This document shows positions 1 through 10,380 of a stretch of DNA of 64,000 bases, one piece after another. The notes under the pieces were generated by a model. It did no database searches. It was not told the origin of the DNA and saw only the letters and a program-made list of their open reading frames with translations. The first letter of the stretch is position 1. Every line of letters starts with the position of its first letter. The position numbers and the translations under genes were made by a program. The stretch is from the NCBI GenBank assembly GCA_002179805.1, contig NAVB01000054.1, positions 29,542 to 93,541 on the forward strand, written 5' to 3'. The stretch comes from Acanthamoeba lenticulata. Lineage: Eukaryota; Discosea; Longamoebia; Acanthamoebidae.

Positions 1-41
1 TACTCCATCCCTCTCTACTATACTCCATCCACAGAAGATCA

Positions 42-1544
42 CTACTGGTTGTGGTGGTACTGGTCGAGGGCGAGGTTCCAGGCCTGGAGCTCCTCGTAGG
101 TGTAGGCGCCGCTCTTGATCCGGCTGGCGCGCTCCTGGAGGAACTCGTTGACGGTGATGCGCTGCACGGCGCGCGAGCTGCGCTGCGAGTAGAGGCCCTC
201 GAGCCGCTCCTTCTCCCGCATCTGCGCCTCGCGCCGCTGCGGGTTGTTCCCGATGCCGCTGCCGTTGCCGTTGCTGCGCCCGAGCAGAGGCGAGCCGGCG
301 ATGCCCATGCGCTGCCATCGCTCGTTGATGCGCTTCTGCTTGGCCCGGCGCTCCTTGCGCTCGGCCTGCTCCTGCTTTCGCTCCTTCTTGCTCTTCTTGG
401 CCGAGGCCTGGGCCTCCTGCGCTGCTGGGCCGCTCTCCTCGGCGCGCCGCGTCCACTCCTGGTTGAACTTTTTGATGTTGTTCGCGCGCCGCTTCTTCTC
501 AGCCTCGCTGTCCCAGTCTTTGGCCTCTTCCTTCTCTTTCTCCTTTTCCTTCTCTTTTTCCTTCTCTTTCTTCTTGTCCTTGTCCTTCTTCTTGGACGGC
601 GGGGAGTCGGACTTGGGCTCGACGATCTCGACGTGCTTGTCGGGGAAGAAGAAGTCGCAGTCCTGAATGAGGACCGACACGAGGCGGATGACGTGGGACA
701 CGTCCGTGATGATGATCCCGACGTGCTCGTTGCGCGAGCCCAGCAGGATGGGCCCGAACACGATGGCCAGGTTGGTGACGTCCATCTTGTTGGTGGCCTT
801 GTGCTGCACCACGAACTGCAGGTGGCTCATCAGCACCGTCAGCACCTTGAAGTTGGTGCGTGGAAGCATGCTCAGCAGTCCGAACAGAATGCGTCGCCGC
901 TCTTCCTCGTCGTCTTCTTGTGAAGCTGTCGTGGCCACAGAGAATTCATAATAAATTAAACTAAATTGAGAATTATTCAAAAAGATGTATAAAAAAAAAA
1001 AAAAGAGTCTAAAATGATTCAGCAAGTTGAACGAACCGGCAATGAGGCACTCGTAGAGGTTGAACGTCAGGAGTGGCTCTGGCTTGAGCTGGCGAAAGTA
1101 GAGCTTGAGAAGGCCCGCCACGGTGTGTGCCGACTTGGCCGCCATCGCGGCCAGATCAATTTGCTTGCCTGAGGCGGGAGGAGTGTGAGTAGAGTGCATG
1201 CAACTTCCTCGTGGGCGGAGGGGCGGGCGTTCTCACCTCTGTTGAGGTCGCGATGAGCGTTTGTGATATCCTCATTGCTGCCGGACATGCGGTAGAGCCC
1301 CTCCTGGTCAACTGGCGCACAAAGAGGTGACGTTTACAAGGGCGGCATGAGTGTGCCGAGCAATAAACAAGTGTAGAACGACCTGAAACAGCTCTGAGTA
1401 GAAGGGGTAGAAGAGGGGGGTGTAAATACCACACGTTTCAAGGACATCAAGGCAGTCGACGAGGAACTGCTGCCCTCGTGGCTCTTCTATGGTGCCACCA
1501 AAAATGGGAGATACTTTACTGGCCGTTTTGAACAAGCCCGACAT
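42..1544 (-). CDS. RhoGAP-domain protein with basic C-terminal tail
   Basis: Predicted GTPase-activating protein for Rho-family GTPases, a cytoplasmic regulator of actin. Four exons read on the minus strand: 1544-1430, 1311-1237, 1168-1037 and 925-42, giving 401 aa in frame with GT-AG borders at every intron. The RhoGAP domain fills roughly residues 25-215; the arginine finger lies in GLYRMSGS, and the second signature is NLAIVFGPILL. A highly charged Lys/Glu run (encoded around 525-600) and a basic coiled-coil-like tail follow. The start at 1544 (MSGLFKTASK) is the first Met of the exon that joins in phase to the arginine-finger exon. The third intron is strongly A/T-rich. The gene is divergent from the RUN-domain gene, separated by 263 bp. 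The family call is firm; the target GTPase is unknown. Confidence 0.88.
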
Positions 1545-1807
1545 GGTGGGCTGTGCAGGACTCGAGGTGCTCCTTGTGTTGTTTTCGTTCTTTGCTCGTT
1601 CTTCTGCCCAAGCCTATTAATTTGCCGTCGCCCAGTCCCCAAGAGCTTTCGTTACCAGAGCCAACGGCTGATGAGTTCTCGACTATCTAAAATTTGAAAC
1701 TATTTCAAAATGTTTTTAAAACATTTCAAGCTGCGTGCGAAATCTCCAGGGACAAAGGTGTAAAGGACCAAACACCAAGCAGGCGTGGCGCAGAGATCAC
1801 GTTTGGA
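1545..1807. promoter_or_regulatory. Shared 5' region between RhoGAP and RUN genes
   Basis: This 263-bp spacer lies between two divergent start codons and must hold both core promoters. It contains AT-rich patches around 1680-1730 near the RUN gene. No clear TATA box or repeat was seen. Confidence 0.45.
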
Positions 1808-4129
1808 ATGGATGCTGATTTTCACGAGCGCTATCGCAAACGTCTGGGGGATGAGTTGCGCGTGTCAGTAAAGCTGCTCTTGGGCCTGCTTACCGAAGGC
1901 AACAATTGCATAGATGATATTAGTCCCCAGCTCGAGCGATTTTGTTTGGTCGTGGAGAAGGCCTTTCTTCACGGCCTGCAAGGTGCGCCCATTTTGCTTC
2001 CCCCATTCCTTTCAATCTTTGATCGCGATTAGCAGACACGATTTGGGGCAGGAAGAAGTACTACTGGGACTTTATACAGAACATCACCAAGTACGTGCCC
2101 CTCCTCACCCCTCGTGGCCCACGTCACCAATCTTACAAGACCTCGCGATGGGATGAATCCAGGATACACGGGCCGGCCAGTCACTCCATCGAGAACGTGG
2201 TGGCCCTCTCTCAGGTGAGGCAGCCTCCAGCCAGCCGGCTACAACCACCCAAACTTGTAGGCGCTCACCTCCGCCACCACGATCGTGCAGGTGCGCACAC
2301 CAGCTGGCCGAGGCCGCGCGTGGATCCGCTTTGCGTTGATCGAGAAGAAGCTGGAGAAGTACATGCGCATGCTCGTCGCCGACCGCGCCGACATCACCGC
2401 CAAATGGTGCGCACCTCTCTACCTCCTGATGTGTCGCCAGCGCGCCATCTGACAGGCTAGAGCCAGGTACGAGCCCTGCGCACTGTTCCGCGTGAGGGAG
2501 GACTACGACTTCTTCGTGGGCTTCCTGGCGCCGCTGGCGTTGGTCGACTTTTCCATCTGCCTCAAGGACATCGACTTTGACAACCTGCCCACCGACCTCG
2601 GCCTCTACCCGGTCGAGGAGCTTGCCCCGCCCAGCGCCGCCGCGTCCGCCGCCCCTGTCGTAAACGATGCGCCTGACGCCGCCGTCGGCGAGAACGGCAC
2701 CGAAGTGGAGGTCGTGCGCAGCTCCAACAAGGGAAGCCGGCGCGACCAGCGCGAGCGCGAGCGGTGGCAGCAGACGCTAGAAGCGCGCGAAGCCGAGTGG
2801 CGTCAGGCCGAAGCCGACCTGCGGGCCACTGTGGCCGACCGCGACGCGCGCCTGGACTCGCTCCAGCGCGAGCTTGACCGGCAACACACCGAGCTGGACG
2901 AGCTGAGCGCCCTCCTCCGCGACACGCGCGAGCAGCAACAGCAACAACAGCAAGCTACGCGGAAGCAGGAGGACGAGGCCGAGATGCGGCGCATGCGCGA
3001 GGAGCTGCACCGCGCGGAAGAGCAGACTGGCCGGCTGGAGGCTGAGCTTGCCCGGGCCCGGACCGCTGCCGAAGCCGACTCTGACGCCCTGCGACGTGAG
3101 TGCGAGTTGCTGCGAACCGCCCTTCACACGCGGGAGGAAGAGTGTGCGCGCCTTGAGGCCGCTGCCAACGCAGCGGTGGAAGCCGCCGCGCGTGACAACG
3201 ACGTTGATGCGCAGAAGCGGCAGGCAGATGAAGCTCAGCTTGCTGAGCTCCGGGAGCTACTGCAGGAACGTGAGGCGCGCGTGGAAGAGCTCCAGCGCAG
3301 CGCCGAGGACTCGGCGCGTCGGGCTGCCGCCGAAGCCGATGAGCTTCGCGCGCGCAACGCCGCCCTTCAGCAAGAGACTGAGCGCGTGGCGGCTGAAGCC
3401 GCCGTCGCTGCTGCCAACGCGCAGCGCATACGGGATGAAAATGAGCGGGAAAAGGAGGAGATTCGACGTCAGCTGACCGAAGTGCAGGGCCAGCTGAGCG
3501 GGCTCATCGCACGCTTCCAGCGCGATGCCGACGAGCTCGCGGAGCACCGGCGGCGCTTGGACGAGCAGCGCCTTCGGGAGGCCGAACTCGTCGAGCGCGT
3601 GCGTGTTGCCGAGGAGGAGTGCAAGCGCTCTCGGCTCGCGGCAGAAGCGCGCGAAGCCGAGGTCGAGGAGCTCCGCCGGACGCTCGCCCAGAGGGAGGAG
3701 ACCATTCGCGAGTCCAAGCAGCTTCTCAGCGACCGCGACCGCCGCCTGCGCGAGTTCATGAACGGCACGCAGCACACCGGCGGCGGAGGCCACCACCACC
3801 ACGGCAACGACGATGACGGCTGGACCGTGTTGGACGACCGACAGCAGCAGCGGCTGCTGGACGACATGCGCGGCGTGCTGGAGGTGACCAAGCAGATGGT
3901 TGAGGAGAAGGCCCACGAACTCGACCGACTCCAGGAGAAGCTGGACCAGAAGGAGGAGCACACGCGCGAGCTTCAGGCCACGACCGAGCAGCTCACCGAG
4001 CAACTGGCGCGCGAGCGCGCGACGTCAGCCATGCTCAACGAGCAGGTCACCGTCCTGAAGCGACTCTTGACCCTCGCGCGACCCGAAAGCGCAGCCGGAG
4101 CTGCGGTCAGCCCGGCCGCGGCTGAGTGA
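1808..4129 (+). CDS. RUN-domain protein with long coiled coil
   Basis: Exons 1808-1982, 2036-2090, 2181-2214, 2291-2406 and 2467-4129 join in phase to 680 aa. The N-terminal about 230 residues form a RUN domain: blocks such as KKYYWDFIQNIT, GRGRAWIRFALIEKKL and EDYDFFVGFLAPLALVDFSI match the family. The remaining two thirds are an almost continuous Glu/Arg/Ala-rich coiled coil with a short Gln run (encoded near 2935) and a Gly/His patch (near 3780). RUN proteins with coiled coils (RUFY/FYCO type) act as Rab or Arl effectors in endosome and vesicle traffic; that role is inferred from architecture. No FYVE or zinc finger is seen at the C-terminus, unlike RUFY proteins. The start Met (MDADFHERY) opens the RUN fold; an upstream in-frame Met at 1694 would add a tail with no similarity. 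Confidence 0.85.
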
Positions 4130-4388
4130 TGACTGATGTGCAATCAATGGGAAACAACTGCATTTGGAAGTCTCCACTACCACTTCATGATGTTGTTCCA
4201 TGCAGCTCACCTGACTGGAGCCTCGTGGGCTCGTGTGGACTCGCGGGATTTCCTTCGAGAGCTGGGGATGAAACCCTCAGTCTGCCCTGCTTTCGGGCGG
4301 CGCGTTCGGGCGGCCACCGATAGACTTGAGCCATGTTCATCATCGCAATCATTCAGTTACAAACACAACTACAGTAGAAGACAGCGTG

Positions 4389-4942
4389 ATGCTCCTCCGC
4401 CCATCTATCTGCCTCTTCCTTGTGTTGGCTAGCATGGCCGTTCTCGTTGTGTTCGGCCAAGAGTTGGCCGCCAGCAGCGAAGCTGTTGTGAACTGCGCGC
4501 AGGCCACAAACTGCCACCAGTGCAAGGTAACCTCCCCACCGCGGCTTCACTTGTGCACAATGAAGCGTCCATGTGCTGACCAGATACTGTTTACGTGTAG
4601 AGCGACAGCTGTGGTTGGTGCGGGTCCAGTGACGACAAGGGCCAGTGCCTGCCCTGTACGGAGAAGGACTGTAAGCGGCCGGAGTCATGCCAAGCCAAGT
4701 ACTACACGCACAACCTCTGCCCCAGCGTACGCCTTACGACACCGCCAGCATTTTGTGCTTTGCTGGAGGTAAAGGAAATTGACGTTCTGCGAGAGCAGGA
4801 GATCGGCGAGGCGCTGCTTGGCGTTGGGGCGATCGTCGGGATTGTCGTGGGCGGCGTTATTGGCCTTTGTTGTTTGGGAGCCCTGTGCCTTGGCCTTATC
4901 TACTGCCTCTGTTGTCGCCACCACGGTTATGCTCGCCTTTGA
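4389..4942 (+). CDS. Small cysteine-rich single-pass membrane protein
   Basis: Three exons (4389-4526, 4601-4726, 4769-4942) give 145 aa. A signal peptide (residues 1 to about 25, ending near VFGQE) is followed by a compact ectodomain with ten or more Cys, including NCHQCKSDSCGWCG and CLPCTEKDC, reminiscent of a PSI/plexin-type knot. A Gly/Val/Leu-rich membrane segment then ends in Cys-rich LYCLCC-like sequence and a short cytosolic tail. The topology (outside Cys knot, single membrane span, palmitoylatable cysteines) suggests a small surface protein; the function is unknown. The third intron is only 42 bp, so the border at 4726/4769 is the least certain. An alternative 3' exon around 5070-5166 is conceivable and was not assigned. 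Confidence 0.62.
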
Positions 4943-6349
4943 GTGGCCAAAGGATAAAAAGGGAATGCGTGTCGACGTGTGTTGTGCCTGTAAGATTTTC
5001 TTGGTTCCTTCCCACCCTTCCCACTTCATCCCACAAACTGTCGAAACGATGAGCGACAAGGGGTTATGCTGGCGTTGTTCTTGCTGTTGTGGTCGGGGGT
5101 GCGGTGAGGGTGCCATCACTGTTGATGGGCTACTTCGATTACGATATCAACGTCTCAGGTGTAGAATAGGTGGGAGGACAGTCTTGAGCTGATCCGACCG
5201 TGAAATACCACCACTGAATCAGTGAACCCCAGCCTATGACGCTATCACCTGGCCGCTTCCCTTTTACTCTGCCGGTTGGTGGGGGCTTGCTCTCGTACGT
5301 TTTATTTATTTATTTCTTTGAGGAAAAACTTCATCCCCCCCTTCACTCAAGGGAGCGTTGTTGGCGGGGTGGTGGACAGCAAACACCAAGGCTCGTAGTG
5401 TACAAGAGTGTATTTGCTATGTTCACGAGAGGACAAAAAGGTCTGTACAGAATGTCTCTCCCTTTTCTCTGTCGCACAGAGTACTACAGGGCTTGTGGTT
5501 AAGGGCCCTGACGTCGAGGCACAGGCTTTTTACACGAACGTGGGAGAAGGGAACGGAACGTCGTCGTCATGAACCCTCGCCAGCGTGCTGTGGTCCAAGC
5601 TGCCGAAGAATGATCCTCCTCGTCTGGGCGGCGAGAGGAAGGCCGAACCAAGTGGCGAGGACGGAAGGTAGCCCATCTTGAGCAGAGGCAGCGACGAGGA
5701 ACGATTGCGACGAGCCGCCGCGGGCTGCATCTTCTTCGAGCCCAGCAGGAAGATCATGTCGCTTTCCATCGTGCTACTCTTTGCGTATGTGTCAAACGGT
5801 TGTCGGTTGTCCTCTTACTGCAGGTTTGAATGTGCACAGGCGTGGTGGTCAGGCTGGTGTTCACGAGAAGTCCGTCAGGCAGGGCGAGGCGAAACGAAGG
5901 TTAAACTGAAGGATGTGGTGGAAGCAACGGTAATACAGACAAAGAAGTCGAGAGAAGAGGTTCGGTTGTGGCACGCCTCTGTTGCTGTAATGTGCTAAAG
6001 GCGTGTGCGGTGGCGGGAGGACGAGAAGAGTAAAGTGTCGAGGTGGCGTCAAGTTGCTGCAAGTTTAGGCGGGTGGGGCGTGGGAAACTGTGACGATGTG
6101 CCTGCCAGCCCAAAAGCCAAACCATCCTAACGCACGTGGCGCGCCCAAGCTCCCAGAATGTCCACCTCCTGAGGAATGTTCCATCTTAGTAAAAATTTGA
6201 GGAATGAATGTTTGGCATTCTTACTGACATGCTTGACAGCAACAACGCAATTGGTCCGTCCAACATTAATCGAGCCCCTAACACAACAACCGGGTTCGCC
6301 TCGCAGCACTGCGGGCGATACAACTTCCACAACCCTGCTCTTCTGCATC
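4943..6349. other. 1.4-kb stretch without a supported gene
   Basis: This stretch lies between the small membrane protein and the GH16 gene. Short open frames occur on both strands (for example minus 5530-5769 and plus 5678-5998), but none shows a recognisable domain, a joinable exon series or a codon pattern better than its antisense. No tRNA, rRNA or repeat was recognised. A small unrecognised gene or ncRNA remains possible. Confidence 0.4.
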
Positions 6350-7946
6350 ATGATGCCGCAACGGTCCGTCTTTGGTTTCCTTCTCCTTCTCTCAGTCGCC
6401 GCTGGCGTGGCGAACAGTGGCTACGTGCTCGACTGGGAAGCTCAGGGGGACAACTTCTTCGACAAGTTCAACTTCATGACAAACAACGATTACTCCCACG
6501 GCTTCGTCAACTACGTCAACTACACCACCGCAGTCGGTTCGCCTGCGCGGGATCCCGCTTTCGCTCCGGAGTTGTTGAGACTAACTTAGCTTTGTGCCTC
6601 TTTAGCCCGGAACCTGACCTTTGTCAACTCGAACAAGCAAGTCGTGCTTCAAACCGACACCACCAATGTGGTGGCCGAAGGCGCGCGTGGACGCGACTCG
6701 GTGCGCATCGAGTCCAAGAAGCTCTTCAACAAGGGACTCTTCCTCGCCGACGTCGAGCACATGCCCACCGGATGCGGTACGACAAGAACACGACACTACC
6801 TCATCATATAATTTCCCTCTTCTTCATCACCCTTAACCCCTGTTGGACATCACAGGAACCTGGCCTGCATGGTGGACGTACAGCCCGATGGGCTGGCCCA
6901 CCTTTGGTGAAATCGGTATGTCGACCTCGCTGTCCTGCATGAAGACCAAGTCAAAGCTCTGAGACCTTTGCGCCTGCTCCACTTCATCAGATATCATCGA
7001 GGGCGTGCACACCTCGACCGTGGACGCATCCACGCTCCACACCTCAACCGGCTGCGCGATGCAGAACGTCGATGTGGCCAGCGTTATGACGGGCAACTAC
7101 ACTACGCCTAACTGCTCCAGCTCCAGCGTACGTCGCGCAGGCCACACCTGAAGATTCTCTCCAACGAAAACAACTCATCTTTGGTGGCTGTGGTTATCAG
7201 GGCTGTGGCGTGCAGGTCAAGTCCAACTCCTACGGCGCTCCCTTCAACGCGGGTCAGGGCGGCGTTTATGCGATGGGTACAATCCTGCTCACCTGATGCA
7301 AAAAAATAAATAAAATAAAATAAAAAATTAATAAATAAAGAAATAAAGAATGAAACACGAAAAAAACACACAACAAAAAACGGCTTTTGCTCATCCAACA
7401 AAAACACAGAGTGGACGTCCTCCTTCATTCGTGTCTGGTTCTTCAACAGGTCCAGCATCCCCAGGTACGTGACCTCCTACAACATGACCACTGCAACACA
7501 AAACGTGCTGACTGATGGATGACGGCATGGCAAACACAGTGATGTGTCGGCCGGAACGCCGAATCCGACCCGCTGGTCGATGCCCTTTGCCTACTTCCCG
7601 CTGGGCACCAACTGTCCAGAGACTCACTTCGCCAATCACACCATCGTCATCAACCTGACCTTCTGCGGCGACTGGGCTGGCCCCGTGTGGAGTCAGTTCG
7701 CTTCCTGCAGCGCGCAGGCCGCCAACTGCACCACCTTTGTGCGCAACAATCCATCGGTACCGCGACCGCCTTCGCCCTTCCCTTGTGTTCTTCAATTACC
7801 GCCGATTGTGCTCACTCTACGTCATTCTTGCTGTGCAGGCGTTCAAGGAGGCCTACTGGCAATTCAACTACGTGCGCACCTACACGTACCAACAGGACGC
7901 AAGCGCTGGTGTCAAGCCTGTTGCCTGGCTGTCCGACCTGATTTGA
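6350..7946 (+). CDS. Secreted GH16-type endo-beta-1,3(4)-glucanase
   Basis: Eight exons (6350-6536, 6606-6776, 6856-6915, 6991-7127, 7201-7276, 7410-7464, 7540-7756, 7839-7946) join without frame breaks to 336 aa. The N-terminus is a typical signal peptide (FGFLLLLSVAAGVANS). The catalytic signature GEIDIIEGVH, with the nucleophile and acid/base glutamates of GH16 (E-x-D-x-x-E), is assembled across the 6915/6991 splice junction; the preceding GTWPAWWTY is also characteristic. Family members hydrolyse beta-1,3 and mixed-linkage glucans. Here the enzyme is probably secreted to digest fungal or bacterial polysaccharide, or to remodel cyst wall. Several Asn-X-Ser/Thr sites are present. Two closely spaced Met codons (6350, 6353) both precede the signal peptide. 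Confidence 0.9.
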
Positions 7947-8064
7947 GAATCACATCGCATGATCGTGCAGAGGTGTTTACAAAATTTAATGTAAATTTTT
8001 GGCGGGGTCTTATACTATGGCCCAGTATGTGCGGGCGTTGCACGTTTGGTCACGCTGAGCTTGA

Positions 8065-8798
8065 TTACCAGCGATCGCAGGCAGGGTAGCAGTTGGAGGA
8101 GTCGGGGCAGTAATCACCGGCGCTGGGGTAGACGCCGTAGGCATCAGGCAGGCACTTGTGGCCATCGGCGTACTTGACGCCCACGGAGGTAGACACGGGG
8201 TAGCAGCTGAACTGATCAGGGTAGTAGAAGCCGTTGGCGATCCAACGCGGGCAGCATCCTTGGGCGTCGGGCTGCTGGCCGTTGGCACACTTGTGGTCCT
8301 TGGTGGTAGTCTTGGGTGGGTAGTACTCCTTGGTGGTCTTGTAGTCCTCCGTTGTGGTCTTGGGCGGGTAGTGCTGGGTGGTAGTCTTCTGCTCGCTGGT
8401 GGTCTTGGGCGGGTAGTACTGCGTAGTGGTCTTCTCCTCGCTGGTCGTCTTGGGTGGGTAGTACTCCTTGGTGGTGGTCTTGTAGTCCTCCGTCGTGGTG
8501 TGGGGCGGGTAGTGATCCTCAGTCGTGGTCTTCGGGGGGTAGTGCTCATGGGTGGTGGTCTTCCAGTCCTTGGTCGTGGTGGAGGGGCAAGACGGCTTAT
8601 CTCCCTTGCACACCTTGACGCACTTCCAGTAGCACTTGGACTCGTCATCATCGTCGGACTGACAAGCTGGTTTCGGTCAGAAAAAACGTCAACAAGCGAA
8701 TCGAAGCAGAAAGCGGGGAAGGAGCACTCAGTACCTCGCACTGAGCTGATGAAGACCAAAGCCAGAAGGCCGAACAGGACGATCACCGAGAGCTTCAT
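8065..8798 (-). CDS. Secreted Thr/Pro repeat protein with Cys-rich ends
   Basis: Two exons (8798-8735 and 8666-8065) encode 221 aa. A signal peptide (MKLSVIVLFGLLALVFISS) precedes a short Cys cluster (CYWKCVKVCKGDKPSC). The centre is a low-complexity array of about nine YYPPKTT/HYPPKTT-type units mixed with TTTEDYK and TTSEQK blocks. The C-terminal about 70 residues contain eight cysteines in a CANGQQ...CCPRWI...CYPACDRW pattern. Thr-dense linkers of this kind are usually heavily O-glycosylated and extended, so this is probably a secreted wall or matrix protein, or a binding module on a stalk. No catalytic motif is seen and no family was recognised. It converges tail-to-tail with the GH16 gene. 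Confidence 0.8.
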
Positions 8799-8871
8799 TC
8801 TGTCTGCTAGAATAGTAGCTTGTTTGGTTGTGTTGGCTGTTTAGCTGCTGATGAGGCTTTGATCCCGGCCA

Positions 8872-8878
8872 TTTTAAA
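8872..8878 (-). promoter_or_regulatory. TATA-like element upstream of Thr/Pro protein gene
   Basis: TTTAAAA on the minus strand lies about 75 bp upstream of the start codon at 8798. Position and sequence suit a TATA box; this is not tested. Confidence 0.35.
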
Positions 8879-9004
8879 GAAGGTTCTCCCGAGGCCGGTG
8901 CATCAACACACCAAACAATAAAACACCTTGGTGATTCAAAACACACCAACATGGTGTCGATTTCAAAGCTCCAGTGTGAAAGGGCACGCATCCATGACGC
9001 TTCT

Positions 9005-9093
9005 CTCGAATTCCGCAAACAGTGATTCCGTTCCTGCTGTACAGTTGTTGCCAACAGGGCGTATCCGCGCGCCTGTTGCTTTCAGGCCTGAGC
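9005..9093 (+). repeat. Dispersed 89-bp repeat, copy 1
   Basis: This 89-bp block is 85/89 identical, ungapped and in the same orientation, to 23156-23244. Homology starts at ctcgaattccgcaaacag and ends at ttcaggcctgagc. Inside it CAACAGGGCG and CGCGCCTGTTG can form a hairpin. This copy lies in non-coding DNA. No open reading frame, polymerase III box or known element was recognised. Confidence 0.85.
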
Positions 9094-9129
9094 ATTTTTT
9101 GAACAGTCTTGACTGTCTTCAATAAGCAC

Positions 9130-10020
9130 AATAAAAGCTAATGGAGATAAAAAAGGAAAAGCAATTAGAACTACTCCAACCCACTTCTTTTGCCCTCACA
9201 CCACCCTTTACCCAAAAGTTGGATGCATTTTAATCATTGTTACACCATGTACTTAGCTGGCCTGATCAATCATTTTACTGGCAAGAATCTTTATTGGCAT
9301 CCTCAACATGCTTGGCTAAAAGACTCCAACTTCATCATTACCACCCTTTTCAACCACCTTCACTTTCATTTTTCCAAAGCTCATGTTTAGGTTTCTTCCC
9401 ACAGGAATCTTCAATATGCAATGCATTTCACCATGACCCCTGGGTTCTGGGTGGCCATTCACCCTGATGAAAGTGAGGCAAACTGTTTTCAAGACCTTTG
9501 GATTGGCAAAATTCTTGAAGTTCACCACCAGAATTTGCTTGTCCACTGGTGGGAGAAAAAACATGAAACTAACCAACACACACAACTCCCACACAATACT
9601 TTCCTTTCTTGTGGCTTCAACTTTGACCCAGAAGTTGGAGTTGAGCCAGAGACCATCCACTTGATTTATCAGAATTATTGATGTTGACAACTTTTTTTTT
9701 AATAAATCTTCTTTTTTTTTCTTTTTTCATCTTGTTGCACACAATTTTATTTCATGTTTTTTGCATTTTTTGTACAAATTTCATTTTTTTAGTTCAGAAT
9801 CTGTACATTTTTCAGGCATGGTCAAAAAACCAGGCAGTGCCTCTTTTTTCTGAACACCTGGTTCAATTCCACTGTGCTCCTGGCCAGTGGGTGGCCATTC
9901 ATCTTGATGACCATGAAGCCACAGAAGACTTTTGGCTTGCCAAAATCTTTTAAGTGCAAAGAAAAAGTATCATTGTCATTTTTTTCTGGACATTTTGTTA
10001 TTACTTCTTATTACCAAACA
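9130..10020 (+). mobile_element. Low-GC insert with two copies of a WVAIH-type domain (decayed element?)
   Basis: Base composition drops well below the flanking genes. Two related frames are visible. One at 9421-9681 contains PGFWVAIHPDESEA, LWIGKILEV and LLVHWWEKK; the other, around 9850-9950, contains PGQWVAIHLDDHEA and FWLAKIF. They share a W-V-A-I-H-x-D-x-x-E-A core and a hydrophobic [LF]W-[IL]-x-K-I strand, a pattern I associate with small SH3/Tudor-like barrels in eukaryotic repetitive-element proteins. No transposase, reverse transcriptase or terminal repeat was found. Upstream frames at 9190-9390 are short. Best read as a broken repetitive element or pseudogene; the mobile origin is inferred from composition, internal duplication and decay. 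Confidence 0.4.
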
Positions 10021-10029
10021 TATTTTCCC

Positions 10030-10240
10030 ACTTGAAAAAAGCAGCCAGCGTGCTCTTGTCGTTGTCATCCTCGTCACTGTAGTCACGTTTCTTCCAGATG
10101 TGGCCGTCGCTCTTCTGCGCGTTGGAATCGTCATCCTAGTCGTCGTGGTCGCGCTTCTTCCTGTTGTGGCCATCGCTCTTCTTCACGTTGTCATCGTCCT
10201 TGTCGTCGTGGTCAAGCTTCTTCCCATTACCCCCAATGAC
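10030..10240 (-). repeat. Degenerate coding tandem repeat, interrupted by a stop
   Basis: On the minus strand about 63-bp units encode a 21-residue motif (for example KKSDGHNRKKRDHDD, then QKSDGHIWKKRDYSD). One unit carries an in-frame TAG at the DD-stop-DDD position. The basic/acidic His-rich repeat looks like a relic of a charged tail, probably a pseudogene fragment. No start codon or flanking exon could be attached. Confidence 0.4.
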
Positions 10241-10380
10241 AGCTTGTGGCACCCTAAGACTTTTATGTTTGTGGGTGCTCATTTAGTGAGGGGTGGGAGA
10301 ACGCCTGTGTGTGGCACCCTCAGGCAAGTCCCACTTGTTTCTATTTTTGTTGAACCTGGAAAATCACTCAAGATTGCCCA

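Noticed and set aside
3257..4003. 248-codon minus-strand frame inside the RUN gene
   Set aside because: Leu-rich antisense image of the Glu/Ala coiled coil.
9130..10020. Intact retrotransposon or transposase gene
   Set aside because: No reverse transcriptase, integrase or transposase motifs and no long terminal or inverted repeats were seen; only the small duplicated domain.
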